Source: an uncultured Lachnospiraceae bacterium (lineage in GTDB: Bacteria; Bacillota; Clostridia; Lachnospirales; Lachnospiraceae). Taken from it: a stretch of DNA of 64,000 nucleotides. This document shows positions 1-9,906 of the stretch, one piece after another; position 1 is the stretch's first letter; each line of letters opens with the position of its first letter. The position numbers were made by a program, and so were the translations under genes. The notes below the pieces were generated by a model. That model worked only from the letters and a program-made list of their open reading frames with translations, had not been told where the DNA came from and ran no database searches. The stretch is taken from the NCBI GenBank assembly GCA_945949045.1, contig CAMFDG010000003.1, positions 1-64,000 of the forward strand, given 5' to 3'.

Positions 1-203
1 TCGTTTTGACTTGTCTTCACGATTGTATTCCCATTTCATTTTGGGACATACAAATGAAGGAAGACAGTCCGGTTACGCCGGATTATGAATCTCCTTTTGA
101 ATTTACGGGAAGAGCGGATGAGATTATTTTACACCAGTATCCAACAGAGGTTGATCCGTTGGAGGAATTGAAAAAACTCTCGAATGTTGAATAAATTTGT
201 TTA

Positions 204-254
204 AGGGCTGTGAATGTTGTGTATGTCTGGCATTCACAGCCTTTTCTTTTTGCC
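204..254 (+). terminator. Rho-independent terminator-like hairpin after the ORF ending at 194
   Basis: GGCTGTGAATG ... CATTCACAGCC followed by TTTTC. Confidence 0.7.
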
Positions 255-322
255 CCCAATATGGTATAACTGAACTATAAGTTTTCAATCGTTTTTATCA
301 ACAGGAGGCAGAAACACAACCT

Positions 323-1888
323 ATGCAGAAACACTTTTGTATTACAGGCACTTGTATTCCGGAAAAACACTATATGGTAGATATGAATACAAGAATAGAG
401 TTCGTGATTCATGAGTATATTGAAAAAGGCAGATATTTTACCATAAATCGTGCGAGACAATATGGAAAAACAACAATGCTGTATCTGTTGGAAAAACAAA
501 TCAAAGAGAAGTATATTGTTCTAAGTTTAAGCTTTGAATCTGCTGATGAATATTTTCATTCACTGTACAGCCTGGCAGAGGGGCTGGTGATGGATATCAG
601 TGACTGTCTTAAGGAACAGGGCGTTTCGGAAACAATTTTGAGGGAATGGAATGGACCTGTATCAGAGAGATTTCCCATGCGTTCATTAGGTATGAAAATT
701 TCTAATTTATGCAGTCAGTGCCAAAAACAGGTGGTACTCATGATTGATGAGGTGGATAAGAGTTCAGATAATCAGATTTTTCTTTCGTTTCTGGGATTAT
801 TAAGGGAGAAATATTTGAGATGGCAGCAGGGAAAAGATGTTACTTTTCAATCGGTGATTCTTGCAGGGGTTCACGATGTGAAAACTTTAAAGATAAAAAT
901 GCATCCGGGAGAGGAATCAAAATATAACAGCCCTTGGAATATTGCAGCAGATTTTACATTGGATATGAGCTTTTCGGCAGAGGATATCGCTTCTATGCTG
1001 CGGGAATATTCGGATGATTATGCAGTTGGCATGAATATCTTAGAGATCAGTCAGATGATCTATGATTATTCTTCGGGATATCCATACCTTGTTTCAAAAA
1101 TATGTCAGCTTTTGGATGAAAGAATTGTGGGAACGGACAATTTCCCTGACAGGGAAGCCGCATGGACAAAGGAGGGCTTTCTTGCTGCAATGAAACTTTT
1201 ATTAAAAGAGCCCAATACATTGTTCGATGATATGACAAAGAAAATGTTAGATTATCCGGATCTTAGGAATATGATCCAGAATATCCTTTTTGACGGATAC
1301 AGCTATCCTTTTAAAAGGGAAGCACCATTCATTGATCTGGGTGTTACCTTTGGTTTCTTTAAAGAACAGGATGGAATGGTTGCGATTTCCAACCGTATTT
1401 TTGAAACACAGCTTTATGATTTGTTTCTATCAGAAATGGCAATCGGAAGTCAACTATATGCAGAAGCTTCTGGTACCCGAAACCAGTTCGTTTCTGCTGG
1501 AAAATTGAATATGGATTTGGTGATGAAGAAATTTTATGAGTATTTTGAAGAAATATATAGCGAAAATGATCAGAAATTCATAGAAGAGAATGGACGAAAA
1601 TTATTTTTGCTGTATTTGAAACCTATTATCAATGGAACTGGAAATTATTATATTGAGGCAAGAACGAGAGATAACCGGAGAACGGATATTATCGTTGATT
1701 ATTGCGGGAAACAGTATATTATTAAACTGAAAATATGGCGTGGAAATGAGTATCATTCCCGTGGAAGGAAGCAGTTGTTTGATTATTTGGAATTCTATAA
1801 AAAAGAGAAGGGCTACCTGTTAAGTTTTAATTTCAACAAGAATAAGAAAACGGGAATGAATTGGAATATGGCGGGAAGAAAATTTTAG
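323..1888 (+). CDS. AAA-like ATPase with C-terminal PD-(D/E)XK-like region
   Basis: Intact 521-aa ORF; RARQYGKTTMLYLLE resembles the P-loop of the AAA-like family; C-term RTDIIVDYCGKQYIIKLKIWRG resembles the nuclease-like tail of these proteins. Confidence 0.75.
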   Translation: MQKHFCITGTCIPEKHYMVDMNTRIEFVIHEYIEKGRYFTINRARQYGKTTMLYLLEKQIKEKYIVLSLSFESADEYFHSLYSLAEGLVMDISDCLKEQGVSETILREWNGPVSERFPMRSLGMKISNLCSQCQKQVVLMIDEVDKSSDNQIFLSFLGLLREKYLRWQQGKDVTFQSVILAGVHDVKTLKIKMHPGEESKYNSPWNIAADFTLDMSFSAEDIASMLREYSDDYAVGMNILEISQMIYDYSSGYPYLVSKICQLLDERIVGTDNFPDREAAWTKEGFLAAMKLLLKEPNTLFDDMTKKMLDYPDLRNMIQNILFDGYSYPFKREAPFIDLGVTFGFFKEQDGMVAISNRIFETQLYDLFLSEMAIGSQLYAEASGTRNQFVSAGKLNMDLVMKKFYEYFEEIYSENDQKFIEENGRKLFLLYLKPIINGTGNYYIEARTRDNRRTDIIVDYCGKQYIIKLKIWRGNEYHSRGRKQLFDYLEFYKKEKGYLLSFNFNKNKKTGMNWNMAGRKF

Positions 1889-2126
1889 AAGTTGTAGTAT
1901 AAAATAGGCGCATTTCTTCATTTTCAAGATTAAACTGTTTCTTTTGGATTATAGAATGCTGTTAATGCTGTTCTGAAAGAATATTGGGATTAGAGTCACG
2001 ACACTACCCATTTAAATTATAAAAAATTATCTGGACCTATAAAATTATATAAAAATGGTTATTTACATATGCCCATATGCGTGTATGATAGTTACTTAGA
2101 AAATAATACGCATAAGGAGATATGTT

Positions 2127-2720
2127 ATGAGAAATGAAAAAATCTACAAACTGACACTTACCGCATTGATGGCAGCGCTGTCCTATGTAGTATTTACGTT
2201 CCTGCAGATTAAGATTACCCTGCCGGGTGGAGATGCAACTTCGTTCCATCTTGGAAATGCTGTATGCGTACTGGGTGCCCTTCTGCTGGGTGGTATTTAT
2301 GGCGGAATTGGTGGAGCTATCGGTATGACCATCGGCGATCTTTTGGATCCGATTTATATCATTTATGCACCGAAGACCTTTATCTTAAAGTTCTGTATCG
2401 GTTTGATCACTGGTCTTATCGCTCACAGGGTTGGTAAGATTTCCACATCCAACGATACCAAGCATGTATTCAAGTGGACCGTGATTGCGGCTGTGTGCGG
2501 CCTTGGTTTTAATGTGATCTTTGATCCGTTGTTTGGATATTTTTATAAGCGCGTGCTTTTGGGCAAGCCGGCAGCAGAGGTTACGCTGGCATGGAACATC
2601 ACTACCACATCTGTGAATGCAGTGCTTTCCGTGATTGCAGCAGTTGTTATTTACATGGCACTTCGCCCTGCTCTTAAGAAGGCAAACCTGTTTCTGACGA
2701 TTGGGAAGAAAGAAGCGTAG
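2127..2720 (+). CDS. ECF transporter S component
   Basis: 197-aa hydrophobic ORF; TLTALMAALSYVVFTF and GDLLDPIYIIYAPKTFILKF are typical of ECF S components. Confidence 0.8.
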   Translation: MRNEKIYKLTLTALMAALSYVVFTFLQIKITLPGGDATSFHLGNAVCVLGALLLGGIYGGIGGAIGMTIGDLLDPIYIIYAPKTFILKFCIGLITGLIAHRVGKISTSNDTKHVFKWTVIAAVCGLGFNVIFDPLFGYFYKRVLLGKPAAEVTLAWNITTTSVNAVLSVIAAVVIYMALRPALKKANLFLTIGKKEA

Positions 2721-2729
2721 AAAAGAACT

Positions 2730-2770
2730 GCTGTACAGACAAAGAGTTGAATTGTCTGTACAGCGTTTTT
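2730..2770 (+). terminator. Rho-independent terminator
   Basis: GCTGTACAGACAA / TTGTCTGTACAGC 13-bp stem then GTTTTTT. Confidence 0.9.
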
Positions 2771-2895
2771 TGAATTGATGGGGATTCCGTTCCTTTTTCT
2801 GAAGCAGAACTCGCCCTTCGTTTTTCTGATTGTGTTTGGAGTAATTGCGTTAGTGATTGGCATGATGATTGCATATCTTAGGATTGAGGAGAAAT

Positions 2896-3612
2896 ATGGT
2901 AAAAAAAATACTGATCACAAATGATGATGGAATTGATGCGGATGGCCTGATCCGTCTGGCACAGACGGCGAAGAATTTTGGAGAGGTGTGGGTCGTGGCA
3001 CCGGATGGACAGAGAAGTGCCATGTCTCACAGTATTTCCTTGAGACATCCGGTGGAGGCATGGGAATGTGAGTTTCCGGTTCCGGGGGTTCATGCTTACG
3101 CCTGCGACGGAACCCCTGCGGATTGTGTAAGAATCGGTGTCCTTAATATTGTTCCGGGAAAGCCGGATCACGTTTTTTCGGGAATCAATTACGGCTATAA
3201 TACGGCCACGGATCTGCAATATTCTGCGACGGCCGGAGCGGCCTTTGAGGCAGCCTTTCAGGGGATTCATACCATTGCATTTTCGGAGGAGGCCTGTGAG
3301 CGTCATGAGGTGTCGGACCGATATCTGAGGGAAATCATGGAAGAATTGCTTCAGAAGCCTCTCGGCATCAACCAGATCTGGAATGTGAATTTCCCAGGCT
3401 GCTCTCTGTCAGAATGTAAGGGTCTGCTTCGCGACAGAAGGGTTTCCACGGAAGTGTTTTACAGGGATCTATACAATGAGACGGTGGTTGCGCCGGGGAG
3501 GATTTCCTACATGGTGGAGGGAATCCGCAACTACGAGGATGAGGATGGGACGGATCTAAAGGCGATTTTTGAAAACTATGTTTCTGTAGGTATTGCTTCA
3601 AATATTTCCTGA
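2896..3612 (+). CDS. surE: 5'/3'-nucleotidase SurE
   Basis: MVKKILITNDDGIDADG..., GTPADCVRIG and SGINYGYNTATDLQYSATAGAAFEA motifs of SurE. Confidence 0.93.
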   Translation: MVKKILITNDDGIDADGLIRLAQTAKNFGEVWVVAPDGQRSAMSHSISLRHPVEAWECEFPVPGVHAYACDGTPADCVRIGVLNIVPGKPDHVFSGINYGYNTATDLQYSATAGAAFEAAFQGIHTIAFSEEACERHEVSDRYLREIMEELLQKPLGINQIWNVNFPGCSLSECKGLLRDRRVSTEVFYRDLYNETVVAPGRISYMVEGIRNYEDEDGTDLKAIFENYVSVGIASNIS

Positions 3613-3637
3613 ATAGATAGCTGGGAGAGAATAAAAG

Positions 3638-3684
3638 AGCAGGGCGCAAAACCGAGGTTTATGGTTTGCGTCCTGCTTTTTTTC
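3638..3684. terminator. Terminator between convergent genes
   Basis: AGCAGGGCGCAAAACC ... GGTTTGCGTCCTGCT then T-run. Confidence 0.85.
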
Positions 3685-3695
3685 GAACCGCTGCA

Positions 3696-4475
3696 CTAGC
3701 GGTAGTCCACTTCAATATCTCCGGTGTTGTTTTCAATGACCAGTTTACAGTCGCTGTCACCGCTGTATTTATACCTTTTGCGGTAGTTTTTGTCGTTGAC
3801 ACTGACCTCACCAATGTCGGTGGAAAGATCCATCTGGTAGTCAGAAAGATCTTTTGTACTTACGGATACATCGCCAACATCATTGGAAATTTCCATGTTC
3901 TGAAAACTTGTATTTTCAAAATCCACATCTCCTACATTCGCATCGGATACTACTTTTTCAAAACTGCAGGCATTGACATCAATATCTCCGACGTTCGCAT
4001 CCAGGTAAAGGTTCTCTGCTGTGATCTGCTTCACGTTGATGTCACCGACATTTGCGCTGATATCGATGGTCTGCAGATCTTCCGGAACGGTAATGGTTAC
4101 AGAGCATTTTTTGCTGTCCAGTCCCATAAGCGAATCGGATTTAAGCCCCTTTTGGGTTAGGACGAGGATGTCGTCATCGACGTCATATTCCGGTACCAGC
4201 TTTTCGCTGGAAGAGTAGCTGATGGAAAAATCAGATCCCTTAGTCAGAGTCAGATCCATGACTTTGACATCCACCGAAATTTTGGAGAAGTCATCCAGCT
4301 TTGTGTTGTCAGCAGTTAACTGCTTCGTAGAATTTTCTGTCTGCTGGAGTTTGAAAAAAGGTACAAGGCGCTCTGCCAGGGAAACACCCCAGCCAATCAC
4401 ATGGTAACAGGTGCCACCGATGATACAGAGGACGGTGACGATTGTCAGTATGGTAAGATAAATATTTTTTTTCAT
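3696..4475 (-). CDS. DUF4097-like repeated beta-strand membrane-anchored protein
   Basis: Single N-terminal TM then repeated DANVGDIDV/ANVGDINV units. Confidence 0.8.
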   Translation of the reverse strand: MKKNIYLTILTIVTVLCIIGGTCYHVIGWGVSLAERLVPFFKLQQTENSTKQLTADNTKLDDFSKISVDVKVMDLTLTKGSDFSISYSSSEKLVPEYDVDDDILVLTQKGLKSDSLMGLDSKKCSVTITVPEDLQTIDISANVGDINVKQITAENLYLDANVGDIDVNACSFEKVVSDANVGDVDFENTSFQNMEISNDVGDVSVSTKDLSDYQMDLSTDIGEVSVNDKNYRKRYKYSGDSDCKLVIENNTGDIEVDYR

Positions 4476-4491
4476 ATAGCAGTTCTCCTAA

Positions 4492-5490
4492 TCATTTAGC
4501 CAGCATATTTTTTACAAGTGTATGGACAATTCCGGCAATGGGCCAGATGATCCAGGTAATGTACCAGTCAAAGCTCAAAAAGCTCCAGATCAGATACAGG
4601 CAGGTGACGGTGGGCCAGTAAACAGACATAACGGCGGCTGCAGTTTTATTGATATACTGCGGCTCGTTCTGCTGGTTTGGCACATAGCTGCCGCCAACGG
4701 TGCCCTGACCGTTCAGGTGAAGCAGTTGCTTGTAACTGTCAAGCCGCATACTGCCCATGACAATGAGAAACACACCGACGGCGACAAAGACAAATAGGAA
4801 GGCGCCGGAACAATCTTCCCAGAAAGCGGAGGAACTCCATACGGCATCAAAAATAATGGGGGGAAGTACACATAAGATGCACAGGATGATACCTACAGTC
4901 AGAAGGACCGCGTAGGTTCCCTTGTAGCTTTCCATCCGCTGGTGGATATATTCTGTCGTGGCGAAATCAGTGACACAGCGCTCTGTTTTCAGGTATTTCC
5001 ACTTCCCAACGGAAACGCCGGAGTATACTAAAAGCCCTACCCCGATGGCAACGATCAGGAAAAAGGCGGCGCCGGCAAAAGCATCCAATAAATCCTCATA
5101 CCGGGGAGAAATCTCTGCAGCAGCACTTAGGAAAATCGGTCCGCAGAAAGATAAAATACAGAACATAACACCCAGTGAGGTCATGTAAGCGTGCTTTGCA
5201 TGGTCGGCAAGATAGCCTTTTACCTCCTCCAGGGAAAGTGCTCTGCCTGCAGGCATCTGGCTGTTTGATTGAACAAAATTTGCAATTCCAAGATCTGCCG
5301 CCAGTTCATCCAGATTTCCAAATTCGGAAATGACAATGCCAATGGCCTCATTTTCTGATTTCCCTTCTTCTTTTAACTCAGTATATTTGTCCTCCATCAT
5401 CTGTAACAGTTCACTTTTGGCCCGATAGACCTCCGGTGTATTTGGAAGATTCAAAAACATAGTTTCCAGATAATTTTTAATCGTTTCCAT
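4492..5490 (-). CDS. Permease-prefix/DUF1700-like integral membrane protein
   Basis: N-terminal soluble KSELLQMMEDKYTELKEEGKSENEAIGIVISEFGNLDEL, then several TM segments; next to a PadR gene. Confidence 0.7.
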   Translation of the reverse strand: METIKNYLETMFLNLPNTPEVYRAKSELLQMMEDKYTELKEEGKSENEAIGIVISEFGNLDELAADLGIANFVQSNSQMPAGRALSLEEVKGYLADHAKHAYMTSLGVMFCILSFCGPIFLSAAAEISPRYEDLLDAFAGAAFFLIVAIGVGLLVYSGVSVGKWKYLKTERCVTDFATTEYIHQRMESYKGTYAVLLTVGIILCILCVLPPIIFDAVWSSSAFWEDCSGAFLFVFVAVGVFLIVMGSMRLDSYKQLLHLNGQGTVGGSYVPNQQNEPQYINKTAAAVMSVYWPTVTCLYLIWSFLSFDWYITWIIWPIAGIVHTLVKNMLAK

Positions 5491-5830
5491 TCCGGTTATC
5501 CCCTTTCAAAATAAATTTTTCCACGACTTCCTGTGTGAGTACCCACTCTTCACATTTTTCCCGGTAATACTTTCGTCCCGCCTCCGTGATGCGGTAATAG
5601 GTACGGCGCTTGCCGGTGTCGGTGCTTTGGCTGGAAAAGGATTCGATATATCCATTCTTCTCCATCCTGGTAAATGCGGAGTACAGCGTGGTCTCTTTAA
5701 TGATATATTTCCCATCGGACAGGGTTTTAATCTGTTTGGAGATCTCGTAGCCGTAAGATGGCTGTTCCCACAGGAGGTAAAGAATCATGGTGTCATTGTA
5801 GCCACGGATCACATCGCTGCTAATGTCCAT
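5477..5830 (-). CDS. PadR family transcriptional regulator
   Basis: LWEQPSYGYEISKQIKTLSDGKYIIKETTLYSAFTRMEKNGYIES winged-helix PadR signature. Confidence 0.9.
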   Translation of the reverse strand: MDISSDVIRGYNDTMILYLLWEQPSYGYEISKQIKTLSDGKYIIKETTLYSAFTRMEKNGYIESFSSQSTDTGKRRTYYRITEAGRKYYREKCEEWVLTQEVVEKFILKGDNRNGND

Positions 5831-5853
5831 TGGTGCATCCCTCCTTTGTGTAT

Positions 5854-5905
5854 TTATACTACGTCTGTCAATATTACGTCTGACGTAGTATGATTGTCGT
5901 AGTAA
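5854..5905. promoter_or_regulatory. Probable PadR operator
   Basis: ATACTACGTC-N16-GACGTAGTAT inverted repeat plus a third CGTAGTA half-site, just upstream of the PadR start. Confidence 0.6.
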
Positions 5906-6083
5906 ATATAGCAGATGGGAAGAGTATTGTCAAGGGTGACTTGTTCGCATTGGGACATATAGATGAAAAATATTCTTCCTAATTCCCTTCTCGCTGAACA
6001 AGCCGTAGCATAACCAGCCCCAAAGGATAGGAGGCGGTCAAAAATATATTGCGCTGCAGGCACCTCCGGTTTATGATAAAACT

Positions 6084-7106
6084 ATGAAAAAAGATGAATC
6101 AGTCATAGGGACAACTACAGATCATGTTACAGACCCTGTCGTGAGGACAATTGCCTATGATATTACAGATCCGAAACCGGGGCAGAAGGTCAGCGGTTTT
6201 CTAAAGGAAAAGGGCTATTCAGAGCAGAATCTTGTGAACCTGAAGAAGGACGGGCATAGTATTCAGGTAAATGGAAGTGATGAGCATCAGAATTATGTTC
6301 TGCAGAAGAAAGATCACCTTATGGTTCAGATTCGGGAGTTGGATTCTTCGGATGGAATCCTTCCGGTAAAGCTGCCGTTTTCCATTGTGTATGAGGATGA
6401 AGATTTGTTTGTGATCGACAAGCCGGCGGGGATGCCAATCCATCCCTCCCGGAATAATCCGGCTAATTCGCTTGGCAATGCTCTGGCGTGGCAGATGAAG
6501 GAAAGGGGAGTCCCTTTTGCGTTCCGGTGTATCAATCGTCTGGACAGGGATACTTCCGGACTTACCATCGTGGCAAAGCATATGGTGAGCGGCGCTATTT
6601 TGAGTCGTATGGTGGCGGAAAAGTCCAGGACAAGGGGAATCCACAGAGAATATCTTGCGATTGTGCAGGGGAGTGTTGAACCACCGGAAGGGGTGATTGA
6701 CGCTCCGATTGCACGGAAAGAAAGCGCCTGTCTGGAGCGTGTTGTGGATTTTGGAAACGGAGATCGGGCAGTGACCCATTACCGCAAAATATCTGAGAAA
6801 AACGGAAACAGCCTTGTTCTGTTAAGGCTGGAAACCGGACGTACACATCAGATCCGGGTGCACATGAAGTATCTGGGATATCCATTAATCGGAGATTTCC
6901 TGTATAATCCCAATTATGTCGGTAATCAGATAGATCGCAAGTGGGTACAGGGGAAAGGTATGGAAAAGGACGGGAGCCATGGTCCACAATACGAAATCCA
7001 CAGGCAGGCCCTTCATGCCTGCCGCCTTAGGTTTCCCCATCCCATGACCGGAGAAATTCTTGAGTTCACTGCACCGCTCCCGGAGGATATGAAGCGGTTG
7101 CTGTAG
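6084..7106 (+). CDS. RluA-family pseudouridine synthase
   Basis: INRLDRDTSGLTIVAKH and LETGRTHQIRVHMKYLGYPLIGD motifs; N-terminal S4-like region. Confidence 0.92.
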   Translation: MKKDESVIGTTTDHVTDPVVRTIAYDITDPKPGQKVSGFLKEKGYSEQNLVNLKKDGHSIQVNGSDEHQNYVLQKKDHLMVQIRELDSSDGILPVKLPFSIVYEDEDLFVIDKPAGMPIHPSRNNPANSLGNALAWQMKERGVPFAFRCINRLDRDTSGLTIVAKHMVSGAILSRMVAEKSRTRGIHREYLAIVQGSVEPPEGVIDAPIARKESACLERVVDFGNGDRAVTHYRKISEKNGNSLVLLRLETGRTHQIRVHMKYLGYPLIGDFLYNPNYVGNQIDRKWVQGKGMEKDGSHGPQYEIHRQALHACRLRFPHPMTGEILEFTAPLPEDMKRLL

Positions 7107-7181
7107 AGAGAAATTGTAGTGTTTTTAACGAAAGCAGCAACTGTGCAAATCGAAAGTTGTCAGGTGGTGAATATTTGATGC

Positions 7182-7226
7182 TTTGGGCGTGGTAAGTAAG
7201 GTATTTGCCTATACGCCCATTTACAA
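7182..7226. repeat. GGGCG/CGCCC intergenic repeat (single copy)
   Basis: TTTGGGCGTGG...CCTATACGCCCAT; related to 9564-9797 and 23960-24065. Confidence 0.5.
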
Positions 7227-7413
7227 ATTGTCTAAACGGCTGGTGTGCAGACATTGCATGTACTTGCAGTTATTGCACCGGTATATTTTTGAAACCAGGG
7301 AGAAATAAGGAGGAGTTCGGTAATGATAGATGAAAAAACAGTAGTAGTAACAAAGGATATACCTCCACATGCTGAATGGGTAGCACCAGCTACCCACAGC
7401 AGACAATGATTCC

Positions 7414-8046
7414 TCAAATCCTCTGTTTACAGATATCCTGCAGGCAGCAGTGCTCACAGTGTGGGGTGGTGCGAGCAGTGCACACCTCCCGTCCATGCAT
7501 GACGAAGCGGTGGCACAGGTCGTTGCCCTCCTCAGGAGGGATGATCTTCCACAGTGCCATCTCCACCTTCTTCGGTTCCTTGATGCCATCCACAAGGCCG
7601 ATGCGGTTGCAGAGGCGGATGCAGTGGGTGTCGGTGACGATGGCCGGCTTGTGAAATACATCTCCCATGATCAGGTTGGCACTCTTGCGGCCGACGCCGG
7701 GCAGGGCTAAAAGTTTGTCAAAATCATCCGGTACCTGGCCATCGTAGGTATCCCGCAGGATCCGCATGCAGGCGCTGATGTCTCTGGCTTTGCTTTTCCC
7801 GAGGCCGCAGGGATGAACAATGGCTTCAATCTCTTCTACGGGCGCCTCAGCCAATGCGCTGACATCCGGAAATTTTTCATATAATTTTTCTACCACCACA
7901 TTGACCCTTGCGTCGGTGCACTGGGCAGCGAGGCGGACGCTGACCAACAGCTTCCAGGCCTCGTTGTAATCCAAGGTGCATTCCGCAATGGGATATGCAG
8001 TTTTCAAGCGGTTTATCACTTCTAAGGCTAATTCTTTCTTACGCAT
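7414..8046 (-). CDS. nth: Endonuclease III
   Basis: SVRLAAQCTDARVN, LPGVGRKSANLIMGD and C-terminal 4Fe-4S Cys cluster CTARTTPHCEHCCLQDIC. Confidence 0.93.
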   Translation of the reverse strand: MRKKELALEVINRLKTAYPIAECTLDYNEAWKLLVSVRLAAQCTDARVNVVVEKLYEKFPDVSALAEAPVEEIEAIVHPCGLGKSKARDISACMRILRDTYDGQVPDDFDKLLALPGVGRKSANLIMGDVFHKPAIVTDTHCIRLCNRIGLVDGIKEPKKVEMALWKIIPPEEGNDLCHRFVMHGREVCTARTTPHCEHCCLQDICKQRI

Positions 8047-8187
8047 GTTTTCACCCATATATGATGTAAAAATATTTCTACAGCATCATGTTTTTCATTT
8101 TCTTCGTTATCTATTCAATCTGCGTTCGGTGGGACGTATTTCATAAATGGAGTAAAAATGAGGATATGATAAAAAGGTTTTGCAAAG

Positions 8188-9360
8188 CTACTTCCTCAGG
8201 ATTCCACTCTGATTGATCACACCAATCAGCTCCTCAATGGTCTCCACCGGCAGCACCAGGGCAAAACGCACATACCCTTCACCGCCGCTTCCGAAGGCAT
8301 CTCCGGGGGTACAGATGACGCCGGTTTTATCCATCAGTTCCATGCAAAATTCCTGCGAGGAGGAAAATCCCTCCGGAATATGGGCCCAGGCAAACATGGT
8401 GCCCTTGCTGTCCGGGACGTTCCAGCCGATGGAGCGGAGCCCGCCACAGAGAGCATCACGCCTTGCCTGATAGTTCTTACACTGTTCCCTCACACCATCT
8501 AACGGTCCGGTCAGGGCTGCGATGGCCGCCCGCTGGATGGGCTCGAAAATGCCGAAATCATATTGGGAGCGCAGCAGCTTGATGGCGTCTATAATCTGTT
8601 TGTTGCCCACGAAAAAGGAAACTCTCGCACCGGTGAGATTGAAGGATTTGGAGAGGGAAAAGGCCTCAATTCCAACTTCCTTTGCGTGTTCATGCTCCAG
8701 GAAGGAGCCACCGTAAACACCATCGTAGATGATATCGGAGTAAGCATTGTCATGAACGACGATAATATTGTATTTTTCCGCAAAAGCAATCAGTTCATCG
8801 TAAAATTCCGGTGGGGCAATGGCACAGACCGGATTGTAGGGATAGGAAACCATGATGTACTTGGCACGCCTTGCAATGTCCTCAGGGATTTCATCCAGGC
8901 GCGGAAGAAAATCATTTTCCTCCTTCAGATCATAGAAGTATAATTCTGCTTCCCCGAGATAAGCACCCACCTCGAAGACCGGATAGCCGGGGTTGGGAAG
9001 GAGAACCACATCCCCCGGATTACACAGTGCCATACCCAGATGGGCCACTCCCTCCTGGGAACCGGGCATGGCAACAATTTCATCTTCGGAAACGGTGACA
9101 CCAAAGCGTCTCTCGTAATAATCTTTAACAGCGGCTGTAAGCTCCGGGATGTCCCTAAGGGTATAGTGGAACTTGTCCGGATCCCTGGCAGCATCGATCA
9201 GCGCCTTCTGCACATGCTCTGCCACCGGGAAATCCGGGGTTCCCACAGAGAGATTATAGACCTTTCGTCCGCTGGCCAGCAGCTGCTCCTTCTTTTCGTT
9301 CAATGCGGCAAAAATGCCGGTTTTAAAATGATTAAGCCGTGAGGCTGTCTCAATCTTCAT
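8188..9360 (-). CDS. Class I/II PLP-dependent aminotransferase
   Basis: VGTPDFPVAEHV, YPYNPVCA and SLSKSFNLTGAR motifs. Confidence 0.9.
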   Translation of the reverse strand: MKIETASRLNHFKTGIFAALNEKKEQLLASGRKVYNLSVGTPDFPVAEHVQKALIDAARDPDKFHYTLRDIPELTAAVKDYYERRFGVTVSEDEIVAMPGSQEGVAHLGMALCNPGDVVLLPNPGYPVFEVGAYLGEAELYFYDLKEENDFLPRLDEIPEDIARRAKYIMVSYPYNPVCAIAPPEFYDELIAFAEKYNIIVVHDNAYSDIIYDGVYGGSFLEHEHAKEVGIEAFSLSKSFNLTGARVSFFVGNKQIIDAIKLLRSQYDFGIFEPIQRAAIAALTGPLDGVREQCKNYQARRDALCGGLRSIGWNVPDSKGTMFAWAHIPEGFSSSQEFCMELMDKTGVICTPGDAFGSGGEGYVRFALVLPVETIEELIGVINQSGILRK

Positions 9361-9563
9361 TCTTTTGTGCCTCCAAATCAAATGTTGTACGTTCGTATCT
9401 GCTTTGCCTTTTCACAGAAACTCTATTTCTTAGTGTAAGACTTTTTGCCGGGGATTACAACAGTAAAAGGGGAGATTTATTTGCACTTTGTGGTATGCAG
9501 GACTATAATAAGGGGTAGATTAAGAAATAGATTGAGGATGCAGCTCACGGGATTTGTAAGATA

Positions 9564-9797
9564 CTGGGCGGAGAGCACATGGCGGAAAGTGTATCGCCCA
9601 GAAAGATCTGCTGGCATCCGAAAATGTGGGCGATAGGGGAGCAAAATAGGTTCTCCGCCCAAAAAAGATTGGAATAATAGAGAAATGCTATTAATTCTGG
9701 GCGGAGAGAAGATCGCGGAAAGTGTATCGCCCAGAAAAATCCGCAAGTATCGTAAAATATGGGCGATAGAGTAGAAATTGGGATTCGCCGCCCATTG
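9564..9797. repeat. Two-copy tandem intergenic repeat, period about 133 bp, built from nested GGGCG/CGCCC inverted repeats
   Basis: Copy 1 CTGGGCGGAGAG...GCGGAAAGTGTATCGCCCAG...TGTGGGCGATAG...CGCCC at 9564; copy 2 starts at 9697 with the same order. Confidence 0.8.
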
Positions 9798-9906
9798 GGA
9801 GAATGGGACAGTTTGGATACAAGGGGAAACTTATAAGTTGGACGCTGATTTTGATTGAAAAAAGAAAAGCTAAAAAAATGAAAGTTATGGAAGGAGACTT
9901 ACAAAT

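Noticed and set aside
6-194. 62-aa ORF at the left window edge
   Set aside because: Possibly the C-terminal fragment of a gene, or a short orphan; no recognisable family and no clear start, so not called.
3666-4160. 164-aa plus-strand ORF opposite the DUF4097 gene
   Set aside because: Antisense shadow of a well-supported minus-strand gene; no independent RBS or family signal.
9564-9797. CRISPR array
   Set aside because: Only two long imperfect units with nested inverted repeats; no regular short repeat/spacer pattern and no cas genes nearby.
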